Assembly (NCBI GenBank): GCA_037157565.1
Contig: JAZHRO010000013.1
Span: 30,632,501-30,696,500 of the forward strand
Length of the DNA stretch: 64,000 bases
Direction of reading: 5' to 3'
DNA from: Thalassia testudinum
Taxonomy: Eukaryota > Streptophyta > Magnoliopsida > Alismatales > Hydrocharitaceae
Shown: piece by piece, positions 1 to 11,518 of the stretch
Numbering within the stretch: the stretch's first letter is position 1
Layout: each line of letters starts with the position of its first letter
Notes under the pieces: generated by a model
The model's database searches: none
Seen by the model: the letters and a program-made list of their open reading frames with translations, nothing else
Told to the model about the DNA's origin: nothing
Program-made: the position numbers and the translations under genes

Positions 1-1632
1 ACACTAAAAAGGGACAATTGCTCTCCTTGGTACTGTGTATGCAAGAGCCAGCACACTTCCCGTCTACATTCCAGATTCCTTTCATACACAGGAGTTCTAC
101 TCCTAATTCCCCGTAAGGTTTAGGCTCATATTCATCTCATTTATCCAGATCTCATGCTTCATAACTCATTCTTCATCCATATACAGGCAGCTCGTGTTTT
201 CATAATTCAGTTCTCAATCATAAACATCCAACTTGTGGTTTCACAGTTTAATTTCTCATTTACATACAGGGAACTCGTATTTTAACATGTATCTCGTAAT
301 TATATTAAAGTCATTTGCTAGCAATTTATTTTAACCATACATTCAAGTAAACGGTACAGCTCAAACAGGCTCATTCATTTCTACCCTAGGGTTCATTCCA
401 CATCCTAGAATTCGATCCGATTATTCCAGACAAGTACATTCTTATTTAACTATTAACAACTAAATTAAACCACTCTACCGGGTATCACGGGAGGAATGGG
501 GGCCTGCACTGTAGATCTCGTCGTCTCCATGGGTCCCGAACATGCCACCGGTTGGTAACCTGTACCAGCGACCAATGTACATTAGACGAGCTCAAAATAG
601 TAGATACTCAATACGAACACGTAGAGGAACTTGAGTGGAAAACAGCGGTACTTCATTTGCGGAAATACGATTCCATTTGGGCCTTAAACGAGCCAAAAAT
701 GTGGTTACTGACCAAAATCAAACGTCTGGGCTAGTCCCAGACATCTTAAGGGACGTCAGATCTCACCTTGTACTTCTTGCAGCTGATTCAGACATCCAAA
801 CTCCCTCTACAACCATCTGGGGGAACCTCCAGACGTCGGACAAGGCCTCCGGTCGTCTGGAAGTACCTCTGGACGTCTGGCGATGTGATCAGACATCCAA
901 AAGTATTTGGGAAAGCGCACCACGCGTCTTCCCAAAGCCTTCACCTGTGTACGAACAATGCAGGCACAAAAATTACCCGACATCCCCTATGCTACTATCT
1001 GCATGGCGTAAAAGTAGCGCAGGGAGGTACGTACCTCATGATATCTTATGCTTTCAAATGTCTGGCTTCAACTCCAGACGTCCTGAGGTTTCGCCAGACG
1101 TTTGGTCGATGCTCCAGATGTCTGATACTAGAAGCTTCCAGTATCAAACTCCTCCATGCAGCTCGCCTCGCTTGCACCTCCGCCCGCAATGGCAGCTCTA
1201 ACAACTACAGGAGCTTGAGAAGCTCCTCACCGGCATCCTCCTCTCTCCCACAAACTCCTCGAGCTCCACCGAGCTCCCGCGACTGTCGCCCTCCTCCCCC
1301 TCTCTCGCTCTCGCTCTTCCCCATTCTCCCTCGCCAACTCCTCTCTTCCTCGCTGCGGCAACAGCAGCAGAGATGGGAAGCTGGAGGGCACGGCCGTCGT
1401 AAGGAGAAGGTGGAGGGGGCAATGGTTTGAGTGGTGTGAGGGGGTGAGAAGGAGGGAAGGGGGGGTTTATATAGAGTGGGTTTACGGTTTGGGTGAAGGG
1501 GTGGAGGAGAGAGAGCGAGACTCTGCGAGCTGCTCGCGCGCAGAGCGAAAAGAATATATGATATTCTCCTACTTTCGGACGTCTGGATAGATGTCTAACT
1601 GATAGTCCAGACGTCTTATTTGAGTCATTTCA
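1..1632 (-). repeat. Partial LTR of a Del/Tekay-type chromovirus family, cut by window start
   Basis: This stretch is the reverse complement of the interrupted LTR at 10554-15858. For example 1-760 mirrors about 14090-14830, and 780-1620 mirrors 10570-11399. In minus orientation the LTR begins near 1632 with TGAAATG and runs off the window at about LTR position 1640 of 2730. It is dense in imperfect AGACGTCTGG palindromes (about 780-1150 and 1575-1615). It abuts Tat gag coding sequence at 1633, so it looks like an insertion into that gag. Whether it is a 5' LTR, 3' LTR or solo LTR cannot be decided because the far end is outside the window. Open frames on either strand here are incidental. 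Confidence 0.7.
1466..1473 (-). promoter_or_regulatory. TATA box of the partial chromovirus LTR
   Basis: The minus strand reads TATATAAA here, in a GC-rich context about 160 bp inside the LTR from its start. The equivalent position of the sister LTR (about 10759, plus strand) has decayed to TTTTTAAA. Assignment rests on position and sequence only. Confidence 0.5.
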
Positions 1633-1639
1633 GGTACTC

Positions 1640-3145
1640 CTCTGGACCCTCCATAGGCCTCTTGCCTTTGTCTTGACCTTCATTTTGTTTGATAAAATGG
1701 GCCAAATTTCTCTGCCGAATCTAGGACTCAATTTGGTCACGTAAATCCCGACAGTCTTCTTTAGCATGCCCTCGAGCCCGGTGGTACTTGCAGTAGGGCT
1801 AAGTATTAGCTTCTTCTTGAGAAGCTTTGGTAGGGATAGGAGATCCTTGTCGGTAGACCATACCTCCGTCAACATGTCTACTTGGTTCACAGCCAGGGAA
1901 GTGTACTCTTCAAAGAATTCCCACCTGAGCTGGTAGGATTCGTTGTTTCGACCCTTGCTGGGCCTATTGCTCCTTTGATCTTGGAGGTTTACCTTTTGGT
2001 TATTGAAGAGACATCCTCCACAGATGGATATAGGAGTCAATTCTCCTGAGATTCTCTTTTCTTCCAAGGGACCGAGGTCATCTCCGTACCCATTTGCCAA
2101 TTGGCTGCAGGAGCGGAACAAGCCATCCTGGTTCGCAAACCTCGTAGCCTGGTCCCACAATTTCACCAAATCTTTAGGCGGGAAATCGTCAATATCATAC
2201 TAGAACCTTTGGGTCAAGATGCCTGACTTAAAGTACTGGATGGCAATCACATCATGTGGCCCTTTACGCTTGAAGTATTGAGCCTTAAATAGGTCTAGGT
2301 ATGATCGGAAGGTCTCCTTTTTCACTGCCGGACTTCCAACAGCCTCTCTGGGTTATCGCTAACCTTCTGTTGCCCTAGGAAGTACTGCCAAAATTTATCC
2401 GCCGGCTCATGGAAGCAGGTGATCTGCCTAGTTGGCAGCTCATTGAACCACTTGTGGCCCATGCCGAATAGATATGACGGCAACACTCGACAGAGTACCC
2501 TATTAGGGCAACCATGGACAAGCATCATTTGGTGGTAGCACCCCACAAAGTTGTCGGGGTCCACCGTCCCATCATATTGGGTCATGATGGGCTGCTTAAA
2601 CTTCTCTAGTAGGGGTTCTGTCATTACCTCCTTCGTGAAGGGGTAGGTAGTAACATAGGCATGTAAGCGTACGCCCCTCATCGCCCGGGTGGCCTGGCGG
2701 TTGATTTTGGGTATCGAACCTCCTCCGCTGGTCGTCATAGGATGAGCCCAGACTGCTCCCACGACGAAGGTGGCCGGGGAGCTTTAGGCGGGCTGGGAGG
2801 AACTTCTTTCTGACTACTAAGCTCGTGTTTTAACTTCTTGAGTTGTTCGCGTAGGCAGGAGTTCTCCTCTTCTACCACAAGATGCCACTTCAGTTGGTCG
2901 TCTTCAGGACTGAACTTCCAGGGCTCCTTCGGCTAGATCTTGCAGTTCTCCTTGATCTACTTGATTTCAAGGAATTTGTCCGCGACCGACTGCTGCTCGG
3001 CCTTCAAAGCCACCAGCTAGCCCTCTTACTCCTCCCTCGCATTCATCTTGAGGAGAGGATCCCGCTGAGGATTCTCAGAATGGGATGGCTCAAGTTGTTG
3101 GCTAGGCTGTGCCTGTTGGTTCTAACGGAGGGGGGTGAGATTTGC
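1640..3145 (-). pseudogene. Tat-lineage (Ty3/gypsy) gag, broken C-terminal part
   Basis: The minus strand encodes recognisable Gag in several frames. Around 3020-2790 there is a charged coiled-coil-like stretch. At 2762-2322 comes the capsid-like domain, with QYDGTVDPDNF and WFNELP, typical of plant gypsy Retrotrans_gag. At about 1770-1640 a zinc-knuckle-like segment reads YCKYHRARGHAKEDCRDLRD, followed by LAHFIKQNEGQDKGKR. In-frame stops and frameshifts show that it is dead. Coding similarity stops at 1633 where the chromovirus LTR starts. The N-terminal part and leader of the same element probably lie at 55578-55760, displaced 52 kb by element C. Lineage is called from the Gag style and the TGGCGCCG-type PBS at 55761; Retand/Ogre-like subgroups were not distinguished. 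Confidence 0.7.
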
Positions 3146-3149
3146 GTAA

Positions 3150-4845
3150 TACGAAATAATGTGAAAATATAAATGAACAATCTCACAAAAGCAATCCCAC
3201 AAATGACACAATGATTTGTAGGTGGAAACCTAAACACAAGTAAAAATCACAACCTAAACCTCTCGATTTAGGATTTCCTGATCGCTCGAGCCGATCAAAT
3301 CCACTATTCGAACTACTTAAACAAGGGTAGCTCAACCTCAATACAACCACGCTACTTTGAACCGAGGGTAGCGTACTTCAAACCCCTCCTCTCCATGAAG
3401 AGTATTTTGTCTCACAGTGGAGACGAGAATTCTGAAAACGAATACCCAAACAAAACCAAATTACAAATATCCTATAAAGCCACAAATTACAAATATCCTA
3501 TAGGCAAAAGCTACTTCCCTAAGATGGAAGTGCGTTGGCTAGCAACGCGGTATGCATGAACTATGCAAGGCACGAAGATGCTGTTGAATGTGAGAAGGCG
3601 AGAGAGTAGGTGTGCAGCTAAGACGATGCTCTCAGATGTGTAAACTCATGCTTGGAGAGCAAGATCACTTCTAGATGATTTCTTTCTTCTCTTGGACACA
3701 ATATGAGTGGAAGTAGTTTCTCTAGGTGTGTTTATTCAAGTGAAGGTCCTCTCATATTTATAGAGGTCCTAAGAAGGCTTAAAAAGGCTTTGGAAGCCTT
3801 GGGTAGTTGTTGGGAACAAATATAGAAGATTAGGCCAAAATCCCAACGAAATCAGAGCCATTATGACTTTGACAGAGTTATCAGACATTTAATATTTGGG
3901 TTAGATGTTTGGTCAGATGTCTGATGTCAATGATGGACGACTGCTCTAAAAGGTCAGAGTCCTTGATCTTATTGGATTGAAATAGGGATCTAAGCAGACA
4001 TCTGATATTCCATTATAAGACGTCTGGCACTAAAATTGGTTGTTTAATAATAGATGGGTTCGTCCCTATTTTAACCAGATCCAAATAGGGTTCTAGATCT
4101 TAAGGATCAGATGACAGACTAGACATCTAACATAAGGTCAGGACATCTGGAAACTAAGGGAATTGATTCCAAGGACTAATGGTTTGATATGGGTTTGGCA
4201 TCCTCGAATTTTGATCCAACATCTATTTATTAGACGTCTGGACACATCTACAGATGTCTGGAAAGGGAATTAATGTGGTAATTAGATAATCGTTGAAGAT
4301 ATTATCTAACGGGCCAACGGTCCTTTAACTGGACGTCTGTCAAGGTCATCAGATGTCTTGTAAGATGTCTGGACTATGGGTTGGTCGTTTGAAAGTAATG
4401 ATTAGAGAATACTAAATTCAACCTAAGTGTTTGAACATCTGTGCAAACTATTAGATGTCTAATGATCATATTAGACATCTAATAAGGCTGTCTGATTTCT
4501 ATATTGATTTTCTGATTTAATTCTACGATTTACCTAAGTGTCCTAATGTAGAAACAGTGTTCCTAGGACTAAGGTAAGACACTTTGGGTTCTTTAACAAT
4601 GAATCTAAAAATAAAGAGCAGAGAACATAAAGATAAGTACAAAATACATATCAGAAAGAAGATATCTATCCTATTATTCTTCACTCTCTTGCTCCACACG
4701 AAGCTCCCATCTCCACTTCTCCATCAAGATCCTCTAATTAGTCATGGATGCGAGCTTGAGCTTCTTCACACTTGAATCTATTTACATTATTCTTGAAAAC
4801 TCAAACTCAAATGCAAATGTCAAATAACAAGTATTTTGTTATCAT
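3150..4845 (-). repeat. Unclassified LTR-like block with AGACGTCTGG repeats (possibly Copia-type)
   Basis: There is no coding capacity. Read on the minus strand it begins near 4845 with TGATGATAACAAAATACTTG, which resembles the start of some Copia LTRs, and ends near 3157 with CACA. It separates Tat gag (below 3145) from the site where element C inserted. Between about 3870 and 4500 lie about a dozen imperfect copies of AGAYRTCTGG. I found no clean target-site duplication, so the limits are approximate and the class is uncertain. Confidence 0.4.
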
Positions 4846-4870
4846 CAAAATTAACGATCGTGGTTCCCTT

Positions 4871-7498
4871 TGTTAGTCGCTCTAAAACGGGTTTTAAAAT
4901 CGATGTGTTGCAGTATAGTTCGAATAAGTGCGAAAAACAAATAATATTTATACTCGAATATAAAAAATGAAGTCCGTGGTCGAACACAATGAGCAATTGG
5001 CAGAAATAATTCTCAAGATTGCAAAATAAGCAATGTAAAATAGAACTCCAAACAAGAATGATAAATAAATGAAAGTGAATGTCAGATAATGCAAAAAGAA
5101 TGGAGTAAAATGGTGATTTGAATCACCAAATTACCCTACAATGTTAAGCTTTGTAAGCTACTCAAAGTAACAGAATCATATAAGCCAAGAAAATCTCAAT
5201 TTAACCAACTGACCCAAGGTATCAGTAGATATCAGACGATAGAATAGGCACTCAGACGCCTTAAACAATGCTCAGTAAGATAGAGGCAAAGGCCTCTTCC
5301 TCTTCAAGCCTGTAAACTTCTTTCTTCTTCTCTTCTTCTACCTTCTTAAGCTCCAGAGAAGGCACAACACGCTAGTAGAGAAAAAGGCCTCTCTCAGATC
5401 TCACAAGTGTTGAGAGGAGGGCGGCAGAGCAAACCCCCCCTCCTCTCCTTTTCTATTCTTCTTCTCTCAGAACCAGCAAACCAGACCAGACCCGGGTATC
5501 TGGGTAAATGGACCAAGCCCATACCTGCGAGGCGTGAGCGTGGGCGAGGGCGTGCGTGCGGGGATCTCACCCCTTGTGCATGCTGAGGCAACAAGGTAGA
5601 GGCACTTTTTCACTTTATGCGCTGTGCGGGCTTCAGGAATTGCTAATGTGGGACTAAAGACACCCACTTCTTCTGCGTGCACTCTTCAGCAACTGGGGCT
5701 TGTGATTGGCGTCAAAGGGATGGATGATGGCTCCAATTGGCTGCCTAGAGATGAATCTGGGAGTCTTCCGCGTCACCTGGGCAAGGAAGCGAGGAAGAAC
5801 TCGGCTAAAGGGCAACAACCGAAGGCGGAGAAGACTGTGCGGCGGCGGAGCTCCGATGAAGATACCTGAGACAGAAATACGGGCTATAAGCCCTAGTTAA
5901 AGAGCTCAGGAGGATCGCCGAGGACCAGCGAGTGCGACAGTGGCGTCGGTTTGGTGTGCATGTGTGTGAATGTGAGTGGCGAGGTCGAAGAAGGTGCGTG
6001 GAGGTGGGTGCGCTCGGGGAGACGAATGTGTGAGCAATAGTCCTAATTAGCATAGGGCTTTTGCTTCTAGAGTCACGACGAAGGTTTTGAAGTGGTGGTG
6101 TGAAGTTTGATGTGGTGTGGCGATGGCGCAGGTTCAACGAAGTTCCGCCAGTCGTGAATCAGAAGAAGTGCGGGGCGAGTGGTTGATGGTCGTGCGTGTG
6201 TATTAAGTGTGAGAGAGAGAAATAGAGTGAGAGAGAGAGAGAAAGAGAGGGACTTAGCAAGGTGAAAGAGAGGCGGAGGCAGCTGGTTTTGGTCGACCGG
6301 CACCAGAGAAGGAAGATAGAATGGCGAGGCAGCGACGACGAGGTAGACAGAGATATTCCCTCCTTTGGCTGGGGAGGGTTGCGAGGAAGGGAGGAGTCGG
6401 GTAAGCCGACCAATTTGGTCGTTGGACGACCGGAGGAGGATCGAAGAGGGTCACCGAAGCAAGGGTTTTGGTGGCCTAAGACGGAGAATCTAAGGGGGTT
6501 GACGCACCAAAACTTGCTAAGGAAATGCGCAAGACCACGGGGGTCCTTTTATAGGGCTCTAGACGGAGTTCTAAGCTTGGAAAACAAGCTTAAAATCTCT
6601 GAGCTTCTCGTCGGAATAGGATACCCAATCAATCAAGCCGTTCACATTAGGATTCTAGAGGGATTTAGGATCCCTGGATGGGCTCATTTGGAAGGCAATT
6701 ACTTGACGAGTTTCCCTTTCAATTTTGAGAGGGATTCGTCAAGAAATCTCAAAGATCTTGCCATCTAAAGGTCGCCGCAGTTTGTAGGATTAGGATTTCA
6801 TGGCGGTAGGGACCTTTTTGTGAAGATGATAAGAAGGTTAGGGACTGAAATGCAAAGGATTTGAAAGTTAGGGGCAGATGTGTGAGATAAAAGAGTCAGA
6901 CAGGACCAAATGCAAACTAGGCTAAGATGAATTCAGATTAGACCCAAATTTTGGTATAAATCTAATTTGGACCTAAGAATTCAATGGTGAAGTTGTATTT
7001 TGGTTTTTACCTAGTTTTACTGGGTAATTTATGCAAAAATCCAAATTAAGGCAAAAGTTTGCCTGTGACTCTGTCTTAGGTCAAGACAGGTTATGATGGT
7101 CAAATCAAGCATACTAAACCCTAGAAAATATTTTTCTATGAATTTTAGAGGATTTGGGTGAATTTTATCCTCACCAGAACCTTGGTAGATTAAGCGGGTC
7201 TGTTTTTAAGGTTTTAGATGTCCATTAATTTCTGTAACGCATGGAAACCCTTTTCTGCTTATTCTAACCCACTTATTAGATTCTTAAGACCACTTGACCT
7301 TTGTTCAACCCATGAAAAAACCCATGATTGTACTGCAATTGAGATATGATGGTAAAATTACAGTTTTACCCCTGTTTTCTTGTCTCTCTCATAATGATTA
7401 TGCAATGAATTAGGTCTCTCTGGCGGTTATGTAGGAGCATTTAATGACTTAATCAGATTAAATTAAGCTAGTTAAAGCTCATGATGGTGTTCCCATCA
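4871..7498 (-). repeat. Element C 3' LTR
   Basis: 2628 bp, TGTTAGTCGC...CCCATCA on the plus strand, homologous end to end to 52931-55577 with clear divergence by eye. The U5 edge is on the left: it carries the tRNA-Asp 5'-end-like motif (4904-4918, 11 of 15 positions) and the TTCGAC-loop hairpin (4974-4991). A minus-strand TATAAAAG lies at 6546-6553. A GA-rich microsatellite occupies about 6207-6255. Confidence 0.85.
4974..4991 (-). other. U5 TTCGAC-loop hairpin, element C 3' LTR
   Basis: In RNA sense the arms are TTGTG and CACGG around a TTCGAC loop (two G-U pairs). The loop matches elements A, D and the solo LTR, but the arm sequence differs while pairing is kept. Confidence 0.5.
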
Positions 7499-7510
7499 TA
7501 CCCCCATGCC
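7499..7510 (-). promoter_or_regulatory. Polypurine tract of element C
   Basis: RNA sense GGCATGGGGGTA directly abuts the 3' LTR start TGATGGG. This is the expected plus-strand primer site. Confidence 0.7.
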
Positions 7511-8602
7511 TAGCTTTTTCTAGTCCCTTAGCAAAATCTTATGGAATTAACTTAAATTCCAGACCATGCCTTTTTATGCTCAAATTTCTGCTTTGTGTTT
7601 TCTTTTGTGGATTAGGTCCGAATGCCAATAGTAGGCCTAGAGGTACTCAAGTGCCAAACAAGATCCTGACCTGATCAGCTCTAGCCTCAGTCCGCCGCGA
7701 AGGTTTTTAAAGCCCACAGGAACTAACCTAAGGTTCGTTGAACTCTGCAGTTAAAGCACCCATGCTTAAAACATATTTAGTCCCGGTTCAGTTTGTAGTG
7801 CATTTTTGTAAGAGAGAGACAGAAGATTTTTTTTGTTTTTGGAGAGTTTTCTCTCTCTTTTCTTTCTTTATTTCTAGCTTCGGATTGGCTTTACAACACG
7901 GTCTGTATCGGATTCCTAGCTCCCACCATCAATCCTCGCAGGGTCCCTGGCAATCGATGCTTCGAGATAACACCGCCCATGGCAACCCCCAGAACCCTGG
8001 CTTTTGAGATTTTGGGATAATCCCGCCCATGGCGTTCTGTAGCTAAATTCAGACCCTGGAAATCGACATTTCGTGATAATGCCGCCCATGGCATCTGAAC
8101 TAGCACAAGGTGCCTACGTGCCCCCAATAGGATATTTAGATATCCTGAGAGATAAGCACCGAGGAGATGGTATGCTATTGCGCATCTTCGAGGGTAATTT
8201 CATGCCTCTCTGTGTCGGGAACTCTTCCAAATCAACTTGTGTTGATCAGCCGCTCTTAATTTAGGTAACTTTTTCAGAACAGAATTAACGCATTTGCGTG
8301 ATATTGATAATTAAGTGCACTGAACTAGACTGTGTGTGGATTGGGGTGCTTAGGTTATCGAATCCCGCAAACTAGAGGTCGGTTAACGAGTTCGAATAAT
8401 CCCTAAGCCTTAGACCTAATACTTAAGCTTTGTATTTTCCCCAACCTCTTGAGGACTATCCAGATCTTAATGGATACTTGAATTTTTAAGCCTAAAATCA
8501 CAGCCCAAGTGGCCTAAGATCAGCATTCATACTAATCTCTTTTGTCCCATAGCACTTTTGTCTTTTTATTTCTTTCTTTTGATTTTGTCTAGAAGTAAGT
8601 AA
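7511..8602 (-). other. Element C 3' non-coding region, LTR-proximal part
   Basis: This is the non-coding stretch between integrase and 3' LTR. It aligns with 23449-24520 in A and 40154-41230 in D, and continues at 15864-16482 after the chromovirus insertion. No ORF is conserved between the copies. It contains the three-unit CCATGG repeat at 7945-8091. Confidence 0.7.
7945..8091 (-). repeat. Three-unit degenerate tandem repeat in element C 3' region
   Basis: Three units of roughly 45-55 bp, each with CCTGG, then ATCGAYRYTTCGWGATAA-like sequence, then CCGCCCATGG. The same array is in A (23884-24029) and D (40589-40734). Confidence 0.7.
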
Positions 8603-9519
8603 TGTTACGATCCGGTTCCCAGATCCCTATAAGACCCGAGACCAACACGCCTCGACTAATCCCAAGACCTAGTCGTCCAACAAGAAATAACCAAAAGCAG
8701 GAAATAAACCACATTCACACATGCAATATAATTAAGCAGAAGGAAAAGCAAAATGATAAAGAAAAGTAGAGCAAACTGTCTCAAAATAGTACATGCCACC
8801 ACACAACAACAGCGGAAGGAAAACAGAAAGTAACAGGAACAGTAATTTAGAAGTCCAATACTCACAACTACAGCAGAAAAGAAAAAGGGTGGGAAAGACG
8901 ACTACGGTTGGGCTCGGCTAGGCTCAGCACCCTCTACCGTCGGAAACTCGGGCTGCTCAACTCCTGATCCTGAACAGGGTTACAAAAAGACAGAGTTAGC
9001 GAATGCTGAGTAGAGTGGTGTTTACATTATTTATGTGCAGGTAAAGTAGAGTGGTGTTTACATTATTTATGCTGAGAACAATCAGGTTTTATTCTCATTT
9101 CTATTTATCTCATCTATGTATTTTTGGTTCGTTTATTTCACAAAGGATCCAAGTATTTCTTGTTCTTACTTGTTCCTTGTGGGAATGATCTTGATTGTAG
9201 TCTTTTCCATCGAGTAGAAGGTACACGTGGCGCTTTCCTGGCCGAGAGAGTCCCCTGTGGTAGTCCTACACCCAGTCAACCATCCTGGGGTCACTGTCAC
9301 GACGTTGCGGTGACTAGGCATGCGTGATAAGCACATGGGTAGCTACCCTGCACGGCCACGTGGTCAATCGTTTCCTCTAGCAGGTATGCCTAAGGTACAG
9401 CACGGAACAGCATAAGGCCTTGCCCTCTCAGAATAGGGGTCTCGCTCCTCAGAACCAAACAGGGGTCTCGCCCCTCCACATTCTACGTACCCTCGTCCGA
9501 CTACCCCAGTTTGCCCAGC
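8603..9519 (-). repeat. Inverted LTR 3'-end fragment of the chromovirus
   Basis: About 0.9 kb that is the reverse complement of about 14970-15858, with several small indels, including a short duplicated stretch GTAGAGTGGTGTTTACATTA near 9010-9070. It joins integrase coding sequence of the opposite orientation at about 9520. Confidence 0.8.
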
Positions 9520-9523
9520 GAGC

Positions 9524-10455
9524 ACACGACGCAGTTTGGGTGATCGTAGATCGGTTGACGAAGACAACACCATTTCTGCCGATCTGAGTCACCTTTGGGC
9601 CATCACAGCTAGCAAAGCGATACATCAGAGATGTGGTGCGCCTCCATGGAGTTCCTCGTGAGATCATATCCGACAAAGGTACTCGATTCACTTCTCTGTT
9701 TTGGGCAGAGTTTCAGCGGGCCTTGGGGACGCGTCTGAGGTTCAGTATAGCCTACCACCCCCAGACTGATGGGCAGTTAGAGCGCACGATACAGACACTT
9801 GAGGACCTCTTGTGTGCCTGTGTACTAGACTGGAGAGGCTCCTAGGAGGAGCATTTACCCTTGGCAGAGTTTGCATACAATAACAACTTTCGTTCGAGCA
9901 TTGGCATGGCACCTTATGAGGCCCTGTATGGACGGAGGTGTACTGCACCCTTGAGTTGGGTCAAGGTGGGGACCAAGTAGGAGGTTGGTCCCAAGCTCAT
10001 CCGGCAGAGTCAAGAGGTGCAGTTAGAGGTTGGGGGTCATGTCTTTCTCCGTGTTTCGCCCATGAAGGGCTTGCAGCGTTTTGGGGTGAAGGGAAAGCTT
10101 TCATCGAGGTTCGTGGGGCCCTTTGAGGTCCTGGAGCAGGTAGAACCCGTTGCTTACTGGCTTGCCCTTCCTCCCTAGCTTTCTGGAGTGCACAACGTGT
10201 TCCACGTGTCCAACCTCAGGAAGCACGACGCTGATCCCAGTCACGTTCTGAGCCACGAGAGCATCGATGTGGGAGATGACCTATCCCGAGAGGCCAGTAC
10301 AGATACTAGACAGAGTCGTTCGGAGTCTGAGACGGAAGCAAGTACCACTGGTGAAGGTTCTATGGAGGAGTCAGCGGCACGAGGAGGCAATTTGGGAGCC
10401 TGAGGCGGCAATGTGGGAGCGATACCCGGAGCTTTTTGAGGGTACGTCTCTTTGA
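9524..10455 (+). pseudogene. Chromovirus integrase C-terminal part with chromodomain-like tail
   Basis: The reading begins inside the integrase core at AVWVIVDRLTK (about 9530). It passes the second catalytic Asp in GVPREIISDKGTRF and YHPQTDGQLERTIQTLEDLL, which carries the catalytic Glu, then AFAYNN-like and MAPYEALYGRRC motifs. The GPFEVLE (GPY/F-type) module and SGVHNVFHVSNLRKH follow. After a frameshift near 10290, VQILDRVVRSLRRKQVPLVK and WERYPELFEG form the chromodomain-like end typical of Del/Tekay chromoviruses. At least four in-frame stops (near 9587, 9843, 9977, 10178) and an internal shortening make it non-functional. Confidence 0.85.
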
Positions 10456-11435
10456 ACCTACTTTGGTCCTCTTTAAGTTTGTTATGCGCTTTTACGTTAC
10501 TTTTCTGCACCCTACGTAGCCCAAGTTTCCGGGACGAAACTTCCTTTAAGTTTGTTATGTTGAAATGCCCTGTCGCCCTTTTTAGTCGGATAAGATGTCT
10601 AGAGTGTCAGTCTGACATCTGTCCAGACGTCTGGACATGGGTCCGGATGTCCAAAAAGTGGAAAGAATCGAAGTAGACTTTTCCTCCACGGGTGCGGCGC
10701 ATGGACCGTTCTCTCTCCTCGCGACCCTCTCACCCGAAACCCTAATCCTCTCCTTTTTAAACCCCCCACACCTCCTTTCTTCTCCCCGTCACCACCAACC
10801 ACCGCCCCCTTCCTCTCCTTTCCCTGCTGGCGACCACCTTCGTCGCCATTGCCTTTCCCCCTGCCGCGGATGAGTGTGCGAAGGACAGAGGGAGGGAGAG
10901 TGTGAACAAGTGCGTGAGGGAGTGTGAGAAAGAGGGAGGGGCCTTGCGGGAGCTCATCCGCGAGGAGTATCTTGCTACGGGAGCAGCAGCGCGAGCTCGG
11001 TGACGCTCGGGAGGAAGCTCGCGAGTGTGTGGTCGAGAGCTTGTAGAAGGAGCCGAGGGTGCGTGTGAGGAGGAAGGGCTCGCGGGCATAAGTCCTTGGT
11101 CTCTTACAATCGCCAGAGACGTTGTCGCGGCGCCTGCAGGCGAAGGCGCAAGGAGGACAAGCCGTGCGAGTAGATACTGGATACTAGTTTTCCAGTATCA
11201 GACCTCTGGGACAGCAACCAGACGTCTGGAGAAGCATCGGGATGTCCGGAGCCGAAGCCAGACCGTAGCGCAGGACTTTTTAGCTGAAAATGGGTCTGCA
11301 TCTTTGTACGCAGCTGCAAGGCATTGGAAAGGCACGTGGTGTGTCTTTCTAGGCACTTTTGGACGTCTGACCACTTCGCCAGACGTCCGACGACACTTCT
11401 GGTCAGCCTCTCTTCCTTCGAGTTTTAATGATGTA

Positions 11436-11450
11436 TTCGTTGCAATATTA
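11436..11450 (-). promoter_or_regulatory. tRNA-Asp 5'-end complementary motif in U5, solo LTR
   Basis: The plus strand TTCGTTGCAATATTA matches 10 of 15 positions of the tRNA-Asp 5' end GTCGTTGTAGTATAG, 36 bp inside the LTR edge. The position is equivalent to the motifs of A, C and D. Confidence 0.45.
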
Positions 11451-11500
11451 TGAAAGACGATTACCACTTTAATTTATTTATTACTCAAGATTTAAAATAT

Positions 11501-11518
11501 CCTGAGGTCGAACTCAGG
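11501..11518 (-). other. U5 TTCGAC-loop hairpin, solo LTR
   Basis: In RNA sense the arms CCTGAG and CTCAGG pair perfectly around a TTCGAC loop. In A and D the right arm is CTCGGG, keeping the pairing with one G-U. Confidence 0.6.

Noticed and set aside
780..1150. CRISPR-like array from repeated AGACGTCTGG
   Set aside because: Spacing is irregular, copies are degenerate palindromes, and the setting is a plant LTR.
5624..6768. Several plus- and minus-strand frames in the C 3' LTR
   Set aside because: Overlapping frames on both strands within an LTR, disrupted in the partner LTR at 53605-54844.
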